Assembly: GCF_010093345.1 (NCBI RefSeq)
Contig: NZ_PDWT01000009.1
Coordinates: 1-64,000, forward strand
DNA: 64,000 bases
Direction: 5' to 3'
From: Pseudoxanthomonas yeongjuensis
GTDB lineage: Bacteria > Pseudomonadota > Gammaproteobacteria > Xanthomonadales > Xanthomonadaceae
Shown here: positions 44,803-57,592 of the stretch, in pieces
Position numbering within the stretch: position 1 is the first letter of the stretch
How the letters are laid out: the number at the start of each line of letters is the position of its first letter
Notes under the pieces: generated by a model
The model's database searches: none
What the model was told of the DNA's origin: nothing
The model's input: only the letters and a program-made list of their open reading frames with translations
Position numbers and translations under genes: made by a program

Positions 44803-46692
44803 TCAGACTTCCAAGGAAGCCAGATCGCCCTTCAGCTCCAGCCACGCCTTGCGGTCCGAAGCGCGCTTCTTCGCCAGCAGCATGTCCATCAGCGAGCGCG
44901 TGTCGCCGTCGTCGTCGTTGGTCAGCTGCACCAGCCGGCGGGTGTCCGGATGGATGGTGGATTCGCGCAGCTGCGAGGGGTTCATTTCGCCCAGGCCCTT
45001 GAAGCGGGTGACGTTGACCGCGCCCTTGAGCTTCTCGCGCTCGATCTTCTCCAGCAGCAGGCGTTTTTCTTCCTCGTCCAGCGCGTAGAACACCTGCTTG
45101 CCCACGTCGACGCGGAACAGCGGAGGCATCGCCACGAAGATGTTGCCGGCCTGGACCAGCGCCGGGAAATGCTTGAGGAACAGCGCGGTCAGCAGCGTCG
45201 CGATATGCAGGCCATCGGAATCGGCGTCGGCCAGGATCACCACCTTGCCGTAACGCAGGCCGCCGATGTCGTCCTTGCCCGGGTCGCAGCCGATGGCGAT
45301 GGCCAGGTTGTGCACTTCCTCGGAGGCCAGGACCGAAGTGCTGGCGACTTCCCAGGTGTTGAGGATCTTGCCGCGCAACGGCAGGATCGCCTGGAAATCC
45401 TTGTCGCGCGCCTGCTTGGCGCTGCCGCCGGCCGAATCGCCTTCGACCAGGAACAGTTCGGTGCGCGACAGGTCCTGGGAAATGCAGTCGGCGAGCTTGC
45501 CGGGCAGGGCGGGGCCCTGGGTCACCTTCTTGCGCACGATCTGCTTTTCGGTCTTCAGTCGCGCGCTGGCGCGTTCGATCGCCAGCTGGGCGATGCGTTC
45601 GCCGAAATCGGTGTGCTGGTTCAGCCACAGCGAGAACGCGTCGTGCGCGGCGCCTTCGATGAAGCCGGCGGCCTGGCGCGAACTCAGGCGTTCCTTGGTC
45701 TGGCCGCTGAACTGCGGGTCGGTCATCTTCAGCGACAACACGAAGGCCACCCGGTCCCACACGTCTTCCGGCGCCAGCTTCACCCCGCGCGGCAGCAGGT
45801 TGCGGAAATCGCAGAACTCGCGCAGCGCATCGGTCAGGCCGCTGCGCAATCCGTTGACATGGGTGCCGTGCTGCGCGGTGGGGATCAGGTTGACGTAGCT
45901 TTCCTGCACCAGTTCGCCATCGGGAATCCAGGACACGGCCCAGTCCACGATCTCGTTCTGCCGGGACAGCTGGCCTACGAACAATTCCGGCGGCAGCAGT
46001 TCGCGACCCTGCAGTTCGCCCAGCAGGTAATCGCGCAGGCCGTCGCGGTAATGCCATTCGTCGCGCTCGCCGCTGGCCTCGTCGAACAGCTTCACGGTCA
46101 GGCCCGGGCACAGCACCGCCTTGGCCCGCAACAGGTGCTTGAGCGCGCGCAGGTTGTATTTGGGCGTATCGAAATACTTGGGGTCGACCCAGAAGCGCAG
46201 CCGCGTGCCGGTGTTCTTCTTGCCCACCGTGTTGACCACTTCCAGCTTCGATGCCGCGTCGCCATCGCGGAATTCCATGCGGTATTCGTTGCCGTCGCGC
46301 TTGATGAACAGCTCCACCTTCTTCGACAGCGCATTGACCACGCTGACGCCGACGCCATGCAGGCCGCCGCTGAAGGTGTAGTTGCGGTTGTTGAACTTGC
46401 CGCCCGCATGCAGGCGGGTCAGGATCAGTTCCACGCCCGAAACCTTCTCTTCCGGATGGATGTCCACCGGCATGCCGCGGCCGTCGTCGCTGACTTCGCA
46501 GCTGCCGTCCTTGTACAGGGTCACCTCGATGCCGCTGGCATGGCCGGCGAGGGCCTCGTCCACCGCGTTGTCGATGACTTCCTGGGCCAGATGGTTGGGG
46601 CGGGTAGTGTCGGTGTACATGCCCGGACGGCGTTTGACCGGGTCCAGGCCGGAGAGGACTTCGATGTCGGCGGCGTTGTAGCGGGTATTCAT
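44803..46692 (-). CDS. parE: DNA topoisomerase IV subunit B
   Basis: A 629-residue type IIA topoisomerase B subunit. The GHKL ATPase has DNAVDEALAGHASGIEV, DDGRGMPVDIHPEEKVSGVELILTRLHAGGKF and GLHGVGVSVVNALS; the TOPRIM domain begins with ELFLVEGDSAGGSAKQARD and ends with ILADADSDGLHIATLL. The C-terminal end RFKGLGEMNPSQLRESTIHPDTR is complete. It uses ATP to decatenate chromosomes with ParC. Length (629) fits ParE, not the longer GyrB, which supports the name. ParC is not in the window. ATG 46692; the gene is divergent from the small exported peptide gene. Confidence 0.93.
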   Translation of the reverse strand: MNTRYNAADIEVLSGLDPVKRRPGMYTDTTRPNHLAQEVIDNAVDEALAGHASGIEVTLYKDGSCEVSDDGRGMPVDIHPEEKVSGVELILTRLHAGGKFNNRNYTFSGGLHGVGVSVVNALSKKVELFIKRDGNEYRMEFRDGDAASKLEVVNTVGKKNTGTRLRFWVDPKYFDTPKYNLRALKHLLRAKAVLCPGLTVKLFDEASGERDEWHYRDGLRDYLLGELQGRELLPPELFVGQLSRQNEIVDWAVSWIPDGELVQESYVNLIPTAQHGTHVNGLRSGLTDALREFCDFRNLLPRGVKLAPEDVWDRVAFVLSLKMTDPQFSGQTKERLSSRQAAGFIEGAAHDAFSLWLNQHTDFGERIAQLAIERASARLKTEKQIVRKKVTQGPALPGKLADCISQDLSRTELFLVEGDSAGGSAKQARDKDFQAILPLRGKILNTWEVASTSVLASEEVHNLAIAIGCDPGKDDIGGLRYGKVVILADADSDGLHIATLLTALFLKHFPALVQAGNIFVAMPPLFRVDVGKQVFYALDEEEKRLLLEKIEREKLKGAVNVTRFKGLGEMNPSQLRESTIHPDTRRLVQLTNDDDGDTRSLMDMLLAKKRASDRKAWLELKGDLASLEV

Positions 46693-46854
46693 GGGGCGAT
46701 ATTCATGGATTTGGTTGCGATTTCCGGGCGGCGACTGCAGCCCCGAAGTGTGCGGCTTGGGGATTTTTTTTGCACGTTCAGTGGCAGGTGGGCCGCAGTG
46801 GGCTATTTTCCGCGCTGGCCGGTCGCCACGCTGGCCGTACACGGGAGAACCCTG

Positions 46855-47112
46855 ATGAACAAGCGCAACATCCTGATCCTCGGCGTCATCGCCAGCGCCG
46901 TGCTCGCCGCCACCGCCTGGGCGCAGTCCGGCAAGGCGGACGCCGACAAGGCCTCGTCCAGCAGCCAGAGCGCCGAGCCCCAGTCCGACGCCGACAAGAA
47001 GGCCCAGCGCCGCGCCAGGAACGAGGCTGCGGCGGCGGCCCGCAAGGCAAAGGGCGAGAACGCCGGCAACTCCGGCAGGGAAGAAGAGGAAGAGGAGCGC
47101 AAGAAGCCCTGA
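46855..47112 (+). CDS. Small exported charged protein
   Basis: An 85-residue protein with a signal peptide (about residues 1-24, ending ATAWAQS). The mature part is strongly charged and low in complexity: a Ser/Ala/Asp block, a basic block (KKAQRRARNEAAAAARKAKG), then an acidic run (REEEEEERKKP). It has no Cys and no domain. It is probably periplasmic; function unknown. A GGGAGAA just before ATG 46855 and a hairpin after the stop support it as a real gene. Codon use matches neighbours. Confidence 0.65.
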   Translation: MNKRNILILGVIASAVLAATAWAQSGKADADKASSSSQSAEPQSDADKKAQRRARNEAAAAARKAKGENAGNSGREEEEEERKKP

Positions 47113-47166
47113 TCTTCGGTATTCCCGGCAAGCAACCACGATTTAGGGCGGCTTTTCGCCCACACG

Positions 47167-48962
<1,796 letters not shown>

Positions 48963-48970
48963 GGAGTTCA

Positions 48971-49035
48971 TGTGGGAGGGGCTTCAGCCCCGACGCTCTT
49001 TCCTTCTTCCGGTCGGGGCTGAAGCCCCTCCCACA
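48971..49035. repeat. Inverted repeat between pyrG and kdsA
   Basis: Perfect 24-base arms 48971-48994 and 49012-49035 (left arm TGTGGGAGGGGCTTCAGCCC plus CGAC) with a 17-base loop. The right arm ends 15 bases before the kdsA ATG, so a hairpin here could lower or protect kdsA translation. Confidence 0.8.
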
Positions 49036-49050
49036 AACAAGGTTGCGTGC

Positions 49051-49884
49051 ATGAAACTCTGTGACTTCGAAGTCGGTCTCGATAAGCCGTTCTTCCTCAT
49101 CGCCGGTCCCTGCGTCATCGAATCGATGCAGCTGCAACTCGATGTCGCCGGCAAGCTGAAGGAAATCACCGGCCGACTGGGGATCAACTTCATCTTCAAG
49201 TCCAGTTTCGACAAGGCCAACCGCACCTCCGGCACCAGCTTCCGCGGCCCGGGCGTGGAAGAGGGTCTCAAGGTGCTGGCCGAAGTGAAGAAGCAGATCG
49301 GAGTGCCGGTATTGACCGACGTGCATGAATACACGCCGCTGGAGGAAGTGGCCTCGGTGGTCGATGTGCTGCAGACGCCCGCGTTCCTGTGCCGGCAGAC
49401 CGACTTCATCCACAAGGTCGCCAGCGCCGGACGTCCGGTCAACATCAAGAAGGGCCAGTTCCTGTCGCCCTGGGAAATGAAGCACGTCACCAACAAGGCC
49501 AAGGCCACCGGCAACGAGCAGATCATGGCTTGCGAACGCGGCGCCAGCTTCGGCTACAACAACCTCGTTTCCGACATGCGCTCGCTCAGCGTGATGCGCG
49601 ATACCGGCTGCCCGGTGGTGTTCGATGCCACCCATTCAGTGCAGTTGCCCGGTGGCATGGATGGCAAGAGCGGCGGCCAGCGCGAATTCGTGCCGGTGCT
49701 GTCGCGCGCGGCGATGGCGGTCGGCATCGCCGGCATCTTCATGGAAACCCATCCGAAGCCGGAAGAAGCGCTGTCCGATGGCCCGAATGCCTGGCCGCTG
49801 GGCAAGATGGAGGCGCTGCTGGAAACGCTGATGGCGCTAGATGCAGTCACCAAGAAGAACGGGTTTCTGGAGAGTGCTATCTGA
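49051..49884 (+). CDS. kdsA: 3-deoxy-8-phosphooctulonate synthase (KDO8P synthase)
   Basis: A 277-residue KdsA that joins arabinose-5-phosphate and phosphoenolpyruvate on the way to the Kdo sugars of LPS. The PEP site [12 protein letters not shown] is intact. The N-terminal motif is AGPCVIES with Cys21, and DATHSVQ, FMETHP and LSDGPN supply His, Glu and Asp, so all four ligands of the metal-dependent class are present, unlike E. coli KdsA, which has Asn in place of Cys. ATG 49051. Followed after 37 bases by a secreted-protein gene and then eno. Confidence 0.95.
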   Translation: MKLCDFEVGLDKPFFLIAGPCVIESMQLQLDVAGKLKEITGRLGINFIFKSSFDKANRTSGTSFRGPGVEEGLKVLAEVKKQIGVPVLTDVHEYTPLEEVASVVDVLQTPAFLCRQTDFIHKVASAGRPVNIKKGQFLSPWEMKHVTNKAKATGNEQIMACERGASFGYNNLVSDMRSLSVMRDTGCPVVFDATHSVQLPGGMDGKSGGQREFVPVLSRAAMAVGIAGIFMETHPKPEEALSDGPNAWPLGKMEALLETLMALDAVTKKNGFLESAI

Positions 49885-49921
49885 TGGACGAAGGGTTCAA
49901 TCTATCTGTCAGGTGGCTTCG

Positions 49922-51702
<1,781 letters not shown>

Positions 51703-51705
51703 ACG

Positions 51706-52050
51706 ATGCGGCGCCTGCTGCTGCCGATGCTGCTGCTGGCCCTGTTGCTGGGTTGGCTGCAGTACCGCCTGTGGTTGGGCGAAGGCAGCTGGGGCGAGGT
51801 GAATGCGTTGCAGAGCCATGTCGCCCAGCAAGAGCATGAGAACCACGGGCTGCAGGAGCGCAACAACGAGCTCGCCGCGGAAGTGGAAGACCTCAAATCC
51901 GGCGAAGCCGCGGTGGAGGAGCGCGCGCGCAGCGAACTGGGCATGATCAAGCCCGGCGAGAAGTTCTACCGGGTGGTCGAATCGCCTTCGTCCCCTGCGC
52001 CGGTGGATGAAGAATCGCGGGCCGGCACGGATACGGAGCCGCAACACTGA
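51706..52050 (+). CDS. ftsB: Cell division protein FtsB
   Basis: A 114-residue bitopic membrane protein. One helix at about residues 3-20 ([20 protein letters not shown]), then a coiled coil to about residue 75 ([41 protein letters not shown]), and the closing [16 protein letters not shown] typical of FtsB. The tail is acidic. It joins FtsL and FtsQ in the divisome. It lies 3 bases after eno, and its stop overlaps ispD by one base (TGATG), the standard gammaproteobacterial order. Confidence 0.92.
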   Translation: MRRLLLPMLLLALLLGWLQYRLWLGEGSWGEVNALQSHVAQQEHENHGLQERNNELAAEVEDLKSGEAAVEERARSELGMIKPGEKFYRVVESPSSPAPVDEESRAGTDTEPQH

Positions 52051-52745
52051 TGCCCGGGATCTGGGCGGTGGTGCCTGCCGCCGGGCGCGGCACGCGCTTC
52101 GGCGGCGAAGTGCCGAAACAGTATCTCGCCGCCGCCGGCCAGCCGTTGCTCGCGCATGCGCTGGCTGCGCTGCTGGCGCATCCCGCGATTGAGGGGGCGA
52201 TGGTCGCGATCTCGGACAACGATCCCGACTGGCCGGGCTGGACCTCCTTCCTGGACAAGCCGGTGCTGACCTGCATCGGCGGCGCGACGCGTGCGCGTTC
52301 GGTGTCCGCGGCACTGGATGCGTTGCCTGCGGAAGTGAAGGCCGATGATTTCGTGCTGGTGCACGATGCGGCCCGGCCCAATCTGGGCCAGAACGACCTG
52401 CAGCAGCTGCTGGAACGCGGCCGCAACGATCCGGTCGGCGCGATCCTGGCCGCGCCGGTGCGCGACACGCTCAAGCGCGCGGGCGATGACGGCGGCATCG
52501 ACGGAACCGAACCGCGCGCGCGCTTGTGGCGCGCGCTGACTCCGCAGCTGTTCCGCCGCCTGCAACTTGCGAAAGCGCTCGAGGAAGCGGCCAGGGCCGG
52601 TGTCGAAGCGACCGACGAATCGATGGCGATGGAATTGCAGGGACTGCGCCCGCTGCTGATCGAAGGCAGCGAGGACAACTTCAAGGTCACCACACCGGCC
52701 GACCTGGCGCGCTTCGAGTTCATACTCTCCCAACGTTCTCTGTAG
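52050..52745 (+). CDS. ispD: 2-C-methyl-D-erythritol 4-phosphate cytidylyltransferase
   Basis: A 231-residue IspD. It transfers CMP from CTP to MEP in non-mevalonate isoprenoid synthesis. The CTP loop is [20 protein letters not shown], the metal and substrate region is [11 protein letters not shown], and the ends VRDTLKR and [10 protein letters not shown] and [12 protein letters not shown] are typical. Start overlaps ftsB by one base. The stop TAG is part of a GTAG repeat head (52742-52745). ispF follows after a repeat-filled gap of 112 bases, whereas many relatives have them adjoining. Confidence 0.94.
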   Translation: MPGIWAVVPAAGRGTRFGGEVPKQYLAAAGQPLLAHALAALLAHPAIEGAMVAISDNDPDWPGWTSFLDKPVLTCIGGATRARSVSAALDALPAEVKADDFVLVHDAARPNLGQNDLQQLLERGRNDPVGAILAAPVRDTLKRAGDDGGIDGTEPRARLWRALTPQLFRRLQLAKALEEAARAGVEATDESMAMELQGLRPLLIEGSEDNFKVTTPADLARFEFILSQRSL

Positions 52746-52822
52746 GAGCGTCCCTTGGGCGCGAGCTCTTCGATCCGCATCCAGGAGCCCACCGGAGAGC
52801 TCGCGCCCATGGGCGCTCCTAC
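52741..52822. repeat. GTAG-headed inverted repeat between ispD and ispF
   Basis: Left arm 52741-52769 (TGTAGGAGCGTCCCTTGGGC plus GCGAGCTCT) and right arm 52796-52822, nearly complementary with one bulge. It contains the ispD stop codon and sits 36 bases before the ispF start, interrupting the usual ispD-ispF junction. Confidence 0.75.
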
Positions 52823-52857
52823 ACCGGTTTTCGATGATAACGAGCGGTATTCATTCC

Positions 52858-53352
52858 ATGCAGAAATCCTTGAACATCCGCATCGGCCAGGGCATCGACG
52901 TGCATGCCTTCGGTCCGGGCGACCATCTCATGCTCGGCGGCATCCGCGTGCCGCATGACCAGGGCGTGGAAGCGCACAGCGATGGCGACGTGGTCATCCA
53001 TGCCTTGTGCGACGCCATGCTCGGTGCGCTGGCGCTGGGCGACATCGGCAGGCATTTCCCGCCCTCCGACCCGCAATGGAAAGACGCCGACAGCCGCGCC
53101 TTCCTGCGCCATTGCAACGGTCTGCTCGGTGAACACGGCTGGCGCGTGGGAAATGCCGACATCACCGTGATCTGCGAACGGCCCAAGGTCGGGCCGCATG
53201 CGGAAGCGATGCGCGCACAGCTGGCCGATGACCTGGGCATCGACAGCGGCGACATCGGCATCAAGGCCACCACCAGCGAGAAACTCGGCTTCACCGGCCG
53301 TGGCGAAGGCATCGCCGCGCAGGCGGTGGTGTTGCTGGTTTCCAGGGCGTGA
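52858..53352 (+). CDS. ispF: 2-C-methyl-D-erythritol 2,4-cyclodiphosphate synthase
   Basis: A 164-residue IspF that makes MEcPP, the step after IspD and IspE. The metal Asp and His are in [10 protein letters not shown]; the substrate motif is [29 protein letters not shown]; the C-terminal [22 protein letters not shown] is typical. ATG 52858 gives the usual N-terminus; ATG 52834 is eight residues longer and less likely. Its TGA overlaps the GTG of truD (GTGA at 53349-53352). Confidence 0.94.
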   Translation: MQKSLNIRIGQGIDVHAFGPGDHLMLGGIRVPHDQGVEAHSDGDVVIHALCDAMLGALALGDIGRHFPPSDPQWKDADSRAFLRHCNGLLGEHGWRVGNADITVICERPKVGPHAEAMRAQLADDLGIDSGDIGIKATTSEKLGFTGRGEGIAAQAVVLLVSRA

Positions 53353-54464
53353 GCGTAGACCTTCCCAGCGCTTTCGGCGCGGCGGTGCTGAGCGCACGGA
53401 TCCGCAGCACGCCGGAGGATTTCCGGGTAGAGGAAATCGATGCGTTCGAGCCCACGGGCGAAGGCGAGCACCTGCTGCTGACCATCGAGAAGCGAGGCTT
53501 GAACACCGCGGCCGTAGCCAAGCAGCTGGCCGCATGGGCGGGGTTGCCGGAGATGGCGATCGGCTATGCCGGGATGAAAGACCGGCATGCGGTGACGCGC
53601 CAGCGTTTCAGCCTGCACCTGCCCAGGCGCGTGGCGCCGGAGATGGCGACCCTGCAGGCGGACGGTCCCGGATCGGGCCCGGGACCCTACCTGAGCGTGC
53701 TCGACGCCACCTGGCACAACCGCAAGCTGCCGCGCGGCGCGCTGGCCGGCAACCGCTTCGCGCTGGTGCTGCGCGACGTGCAAGGCGAACGCGCGGCCAT
53801 CGACGCGCGGCTGGCACGGATCGCCGCATGCGGTTTGCCCAACTGGTTCGGCGAACAGCGATTCGGTCGCGGGGGCGGCAACATCGCGGCGGCATTGTCG
53901 ATGTTCGCGGGCCGGCGCGTGCGCCGCGACCAGCGCTCGATCCTGCTGTCGGCGGCGCGTTCGGAGTTGTTCAATCGCGTGCTTGCCGCGCGTGTACGCG
54001 ACGCGAGCTGGGACCAGGGTACGGACGGCGAGGTATGGATGCTTTCCGGCAGCCGCAGCGTGTTCGGCCCGGAACCGTGGAGCGAGGACCTGGCCGGGCG
54101 TCTGGCCCGGTTCGATATCCATCCCAGTGGACCGTTGTGGGGCGCGGGTGGACTGCGCAGCGTCGGCAAGTGCGCGGAGAGGGAGCTGGCCGCCTTGGAC
54201 GACAAAGATGCGATCGCCCTGCGCGCCGGGCTGGAATCGGCCGGATTGAAGCAGGAGCGCAGGGCCTTGCGGCTGGTGGCCGAAGGCCTGGCGTGGCAAT
54301 GGCAGGACGATTCTGCCCTGCGCCTGGCATTCTCGCTGCCGCCAGGCTGCTACGCGACGGCTTTGCTGCAGGAGCTCGGCCATGCCGCCGATGATTCCCT
54401 GTCGCAATGCCGCTCGTCGGAAAGCCCAGATGGGCACGGCCAGGGGCTGCAAGCCGGCGTATAA
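53349..54464 (+). CDS. truD: tRNA pseudouridine(13) synthase TruD
   Basis: A 371-residue TruD, which makes pseudouridine 13 in tRNA-Glu. It starts with GTG 53349, overlapping ispF. Motifs are [28 protein letters not shown], the catalytic [18 protein letters not shown] with Asp, and [18 protein letters not shown]. The C-terminal part has the TruD insert fold with [13 protein letters not shown]. The last 20 residues (after LGHAADD) look like a poorly conserved tail. Full length for the family. Followed after 82 bases by a small lipoprotein gene. Confidence 0.93.
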   Translation: MSVDLPSAFGAAVLSARIRSTPEDFRVEEIDAFEPTGEGEHLLLTIEKRGLNTAAVAKQLAAWAGLPEMAIGYAGMKDRHAVTRQRFSLHLPRRVAPEMATLQADGPGSGPGPYLSVLDATWHNRKLPRGALAGNRFALVLRDVQGERAAIDARLARIAACGLPNWFGEQRFGRGGGNIAAALSMFAGRRVRRDQRSILLSAARSELFNRVLAARVRDASWDQGTDGEVWMLSGSRSVFGPEPWSEDLAGRLARFDIHPSGPLWGAGGLRSVGKCAERELAALDDKDAIALRAGLESAGLKQERRALRLVAEGLAWQWQDDSALRLAFSLPPGCYATALLQELGHAADDSLSQCRSSESPDGHGQGLQAGV

Positions 54465-54546
54465 GCCGAATTGGGCATCCGGATGATGTCCGTTCCAATA
54501 CCCAGGGAGGCCTGTTTCTTTAGGTATATCTTCGGAGGGAATCGTC

Positions 54547-54777
54547 ATGAAAGCTTTTCTGAGCTTCGCGGTCGTTTCGTCGACGCTCCTGTTGTTGACG
54601 GCTTGCGCCAGCACCGGGACCGCCTATGAAAAAGCGCCGATGCAGCACGAAAGCGTGGTGACCGACAACACCTACGTTGCTACGGTCGAGTACATCGCCA
54701 AGCAGCGTGGCACCCGGGTCATGTGGGTCAACCCGCCGAAGAAGCGGATCGTCGAGCCCGTAGCCACCACTCAATAG
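54547..54777 (+). CDS. Small lipoprotein
   Basis: A 76-residue protein with a lipoprotein signal peptide (VSSTLLLLTAC, lipid Cys near residue 20) and a mature part of about 56 residues: STGTAYEKAPMQHESVVTD, then YVATVEYIAKQRGTRVMWVNPPKKR. Three Pro/Lys residues mark the end. No family is recognised. GGAGGGAAT just before ATG 54547 gives a strong start. It is convergent with the smr gene, with 33 bases between stops. Confidence 0.7.
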   Translation: MKAFLSFAVVSSTLLLLTACASTGTAYEKAPMQHESVVTDNTYVATVEYIAKQRGTRVMWVNPPKKRIVEPVATTQ

Positions 54778-54810
54778 CCGCAGTCGGAAAGCGCGTAGCG
54801 CGGCCGCCCC

Positions 54811-55350
54811 TCAGCGCCGCGCCAGCAACACCAGCACGGCGCCGGTACCGCCTTGCGCGGCCGGTGCGGAATGGAATGCGAGGATGTCGGCGCGCTGCCG
54901 CAGCATGCGGTCGACCAGGTTCTTCAACACCGGCATTCCCCCATCGTCGCGCCGGCCCTTGCCATGGATGATGCGCACGCAGCCGAATTCATGGGCATGG
55001 GCCTCGGCGATGAAAGTCCTGAGCATCGATTCGGCCTGCGCCACCGTGGCGCCATGCAGGTCGAGTTCGTCCTGTGCCGAAAAGCGGCCGCGTTTCAATC
55101 GCTGGAAAACCGGCGCGGGCACTGCGTCGCGCCGGTAGCTCAGCGCATCGCCTGCCGCCAGCGCGGACAGGTCATCCAGCCCTCGCAGGAATTCGCTGCG
55201 CGCCTCGATCTCGTCGCGCTCGGCCATGCGCGCTGCCGGCCTGGGCCTGGGCTTGCGCGGCGGTAGCGCGGATTCCGGCAAGGGCTTGACCGGACCTACC
55301 GCATCCCGGAACAGCGTCGCATCGTCGTCTTCGTCGGCTTGCTTTGACAT
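54811..55350 (-). CDS. Smr-domain protein
   Basis: A 179-residue protein with a C-terminal Smr domain: [20 protein letters not shown] near residue 95 and the nuclease motif [14 protein letters not shown] near residue 125, ending [10 protein letters not shown]. The N-terminal 80 residues are charged and Pro-rich ([23 protein letters not shown]). Stand-alone Smr proteins of this type in gammaproteobacteria (YfcN/SmrA-like) act as nucleases, some on stalled or collided ribosomes; the role here is not shown. ATG 55350. Divergent from surE, with 128 bases between starts. Confidence 0.87.
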   Translation of the reverse strand: MSKQADEDDDATLFRDAVGPVKPLPESALPPRKPRPRPAARMAERDEIEARSEFLRGLDDLSALAAGDALSYRRDAVPAPVFQRLKRGRFSAQDELDLHGATVAQAESMLRTFIAEAHAHEFGCVRIIHGKGRRDDGGMPVLKNLVDRMLRQRADILAFHSAPAAQGGTGAVLVLLARR

Positions 55351-55478
55351 GCAGGCAGGTTAGTGCGCGCCGCGTGCTTCCGACAAGCAGGTGCGACCTG
55401 GCGGGGACGCCGCTCCCACGATCAAAGGGGAAGGCGCCATCCGCCTGCGGTATCATGAGGACGCCACAGAGGAACACC

Positions 55479-56258
55479 ATGCGCGTACTGGTAAGCAATG
55501 CCGACGGCGTTGATGCGCCGGGCATCCAAACCCTCGCCGAAGGCCTGCGTGCCGCAGGCCATGAAGTCCTGGTGGTCGCACCCGACCGCGATCGCTCCGG
55601 GGCCAGCAATTCGCTGACCCTGGACCTGCCGATCCGGATCAAGAAGCTCGATGAACAAACCTGGCGCGTTGCCGGCACGCCCACCGATTGCGTGCACCTG
55701 GCCCTGACCGGAATGCTGGAAACGGAGCCGGACATCGTCGTGTCCGGAATCAACAATGCCGCCAACCTGGGCGATGACGTGATCTATTCCGGCACCGTGT
55801 CGGCGGCGATGGAAGGGCGCTTCCTCGGCCTGCCTGCGGTGGCGATGTCGCTGGCGACCAGCGACCACAAGGCCAGGCATTTCGCGACCGCCGCGCGCGC
55901 CGCGGTCGAAATCGTGGCCCGGCTGAAATCCGATCCGTTGCCCGCCGACACCATCCTCAACGTCAATGTTCCCGACCTGGCATGGGACGAGATCGCCGGT
56001 TTCGAGGTCACCCGCCTCGGCAACCGCCATCGTTCCGAGGCCTGTCTGCCGCAGCCCGATCCGCGCGGCGGCACGGTGTACTGGATAGGCCCGGCGGGAC
56101 AGGAGCAGGATGCCGGCCCCGGCACCGATTTCCACGCGGTACGCACCGGTTTCATTTCCATCACCCCGATCCATGTCGACCTGACCCGTTACCAGGCGCT
56201 GGAAAAAGTCGCCAGCTGGGTCAGCGGCCTCAGCGATTCGCTGGGGGCGCCGGCATGA
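55479..56258 (+). CDS. surE: SurE-family 5'-nucleotidase with a changed metal-binding residue
   Basis: A 259-residue SurE. The family N-terminus is normally a strand ending in N-D-D-G; here it reads [14 protein letters not shown], so the first Asp (position 8) is Ala, codon GCC at 55500-55502. The other ligands are present: Asp9, SGASNSLTL, and [21 protein letters not shown] with the conserved Asn. Downstream [11 protein letters not shown] and the C-terminal [17 protein letters not shown] are normal. SurE hydrolyses nucleoside monophosphates; the change should impair metal binding. GAGGAA at 55469-55474 supports ATG 55479. Overlaps pcm by 4 bases. Confidence 0.9.
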   Translation: MRVLVSNADGVDAPGIQTLAEGLRAAGHEVLVVAPDRDRSGASNSLTLDLPIRIKKLDEQTWRVAGTPTDCVHLALTGMLETEPDIVVSGINNAANLGDDVIYSGTVSAAMEGRFLGLPAVAMSLATSDHKARHFATAARAAVEIVARLKSDPLPADTILNVNVPDLAWDEIAGFEVTRLGNRHRSEACLPQPDPRGGTVYWIGPAGQEQDAGPGTDFHAVRTGFISITPIHVDLTRYQALEKVASWVSGLSDSLGAPA

Positions 56259-56950
56259 CCCCACGGCTGCGCCTGCAACCGGAAGCGGTGGGCCAGGGCA
56301 TGACTTCGCAACGCGTCCGCGATCGCCTGGTCGAGCGGCTGCGCGAAACCGGCATCCGCGATGAAAACGTCCTCAATGCCATCCGCACCGTGCCGCGCCA
56401 TCTGTTCGTCGATGAGGCCCTGGCCACGCGCGCGTACGAGGACACCGCGCTGCCCATCGGCCACAGCCAGACCATTTCGCAGCCGTGGGTGGTGGCGCGC
56501 ATGACCGAAGCGCTGTTGCTGCAGAATCCCCTGCTGAAGCGGGCGCCGAAGAAGGTGCTGGAGATCGGCACCGGTTCCGGCTATCAGGCGGCGATCCTCG
56601 CGGCGCTGGGGCTGGAGGTCTATACCGTCGAGCGCATCGGCGACCTGTTGCGCCAGGCGCGCAAGCGCCTGCGCCAGTTGGGCATGAACGTGCGCAGCAA
56701 GCACGACGACGGCCGCATCGGCTGGCCGGAACACGCGCCCTACGACGCGATCATCGTCACCGCGGCCGCACCGGCCCTGGTCAATGCCTTGGTCGAGCAG
56801 CTCGCGGTCGGCGCGCATCTGGTCGCGCCGGTCGGTGGCGCTTCCTCGCAATCCCTGGTCAAGCTGACCAAGCGCGAAGATGGCGGCGTGGACGAACAGG
56901 TGCTGGCGCCGGTGGTGTTCGTGCCATTGCTGTCCGGCACCCTGGACTGA
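56255..56950 (+). CDS. pcm: Protein-L-isoaspartate O-methyltransferase
   Basis: A 231-residue Pcm that methylates L-isoaspartyl residues and so repairs aged proteins. Family marks are [41 protein letters not shown] motif [30 protein letters not shown], and [12 protein letters not shown] 56255 overlaps surE (ATGA at 56255-56258), the normal surE-pcm order. All motifs are intact. Followed after 3 bases by yqaA. Confidence 0.94.
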   Translation: MTPRLRLQPEAVGQGMTSQRVRDRLVERLRETGIRDENVLNAIRTVPRHLFVDEALATRAYEDTALPIGHSQTISQPWVVARMTEALLLQNPLLKRAPKKVLEIGTGSGYQAAILAALGLEVYTVERIGDLLRQARKRLRQLGMNVRSKHDDGRIGWPEHAPYDAIIVTAAAPALVNALVEQLAVGAHLVAPVGGASSQSLVKLTKREDGGVDEQVLAPVVFVPLLSGTLD

Positions 56951-56953
56951 GCC

Positions 56954-57568
56954 ATGAAGATATTCGGTCCCTTGTATGCCCGCGCCATCCAGTGGGCGCA
57001 ACACCGGCACGCGCCCCGGTTGCTGACCGGGCTCAGCTTCATCGAAGCCATCATCTTTCCGGTGCCGCCGGAAGTGATGCTGGCGCCGATGTCGCTGGCG
57101 CAACCGAAACGTGCGTTGTGGTTCGCTACCTTGAGCCTGATCGGCTCGCTGGCCGGTGCGCTGGTCGGTTACGCACTGGGCCATTTCGCCTTCGCCGCGC
57201 TGCAGCCGGCGATCGAGTGGCTGGGTTGGAGCGGAAAGATCGATGCGCAGGTGGCGCAGTTGCGCCAGGTCGTGGCGGAGTCGCCATGGAAGGCATTCTG
57301 GCTGCTGGTGCTTGCAGGATTCACGCCGATTCCACTGAAGATATTCACCTGGGCCTCAGGCATCGTCGGCGTGCCGCTGGTACCGTTCCTTGCAAGCATG
57401 TTCGTGGGTCGTGGCAAGCGCCTGTATCTCGTCGCCGGCGCGATCAAGCTGGGTGGGGCGCGTGCGGAAGCGGCGCTGCATCGCTGGATCGAACCGGTCG
57501 GCTGGATTTCGACTGCGCTGTTGCTGGCGCTGATCGGCTGGGTGGTATGGAAGGCGAACGGTGGATGA
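56954..57568 (+). CDS. YqaA family membrane protein, VTT-like
   Basis: A 204-residue membrane protein of the YqaA type, related to the DedA/VTT group. It has about five hydrophobic segments, including LTGLSFIEAIIFPVPPEVMLAPMSLA and VLAGFTPIPLKIFTWASGIVGVPLVPFLASMFVGRGKRL, which contain the reentrant-loop patterns of the group. The function is not fixed; DedA relatives affect membrane homeostasis. It starts 3 bases after pcm and is the usual gene between pcm and nlpD in this lineage. Confidence 0.88.
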   Translation: MKIFGPLYARAIQWAQHRHAPRLLTGLSFIEAIIFPVPPEVMLAPMSLAQPKRALWFATLSLIGSLAGALVGYALGHFAFAALQPAIEWLGWSGKIDAQVAQLRQVVAESPWKAFWLLVLAGFTPIPLKIFTWASGIVGVPLVPFLASMFVGRGKRLYLVAGAIKLGGARAEAALHRWIEPVGWISTALLLALIGWVVWKANGG

Positions 57569-57592
57569 GCAGACAACGGATGAATCGCAACG

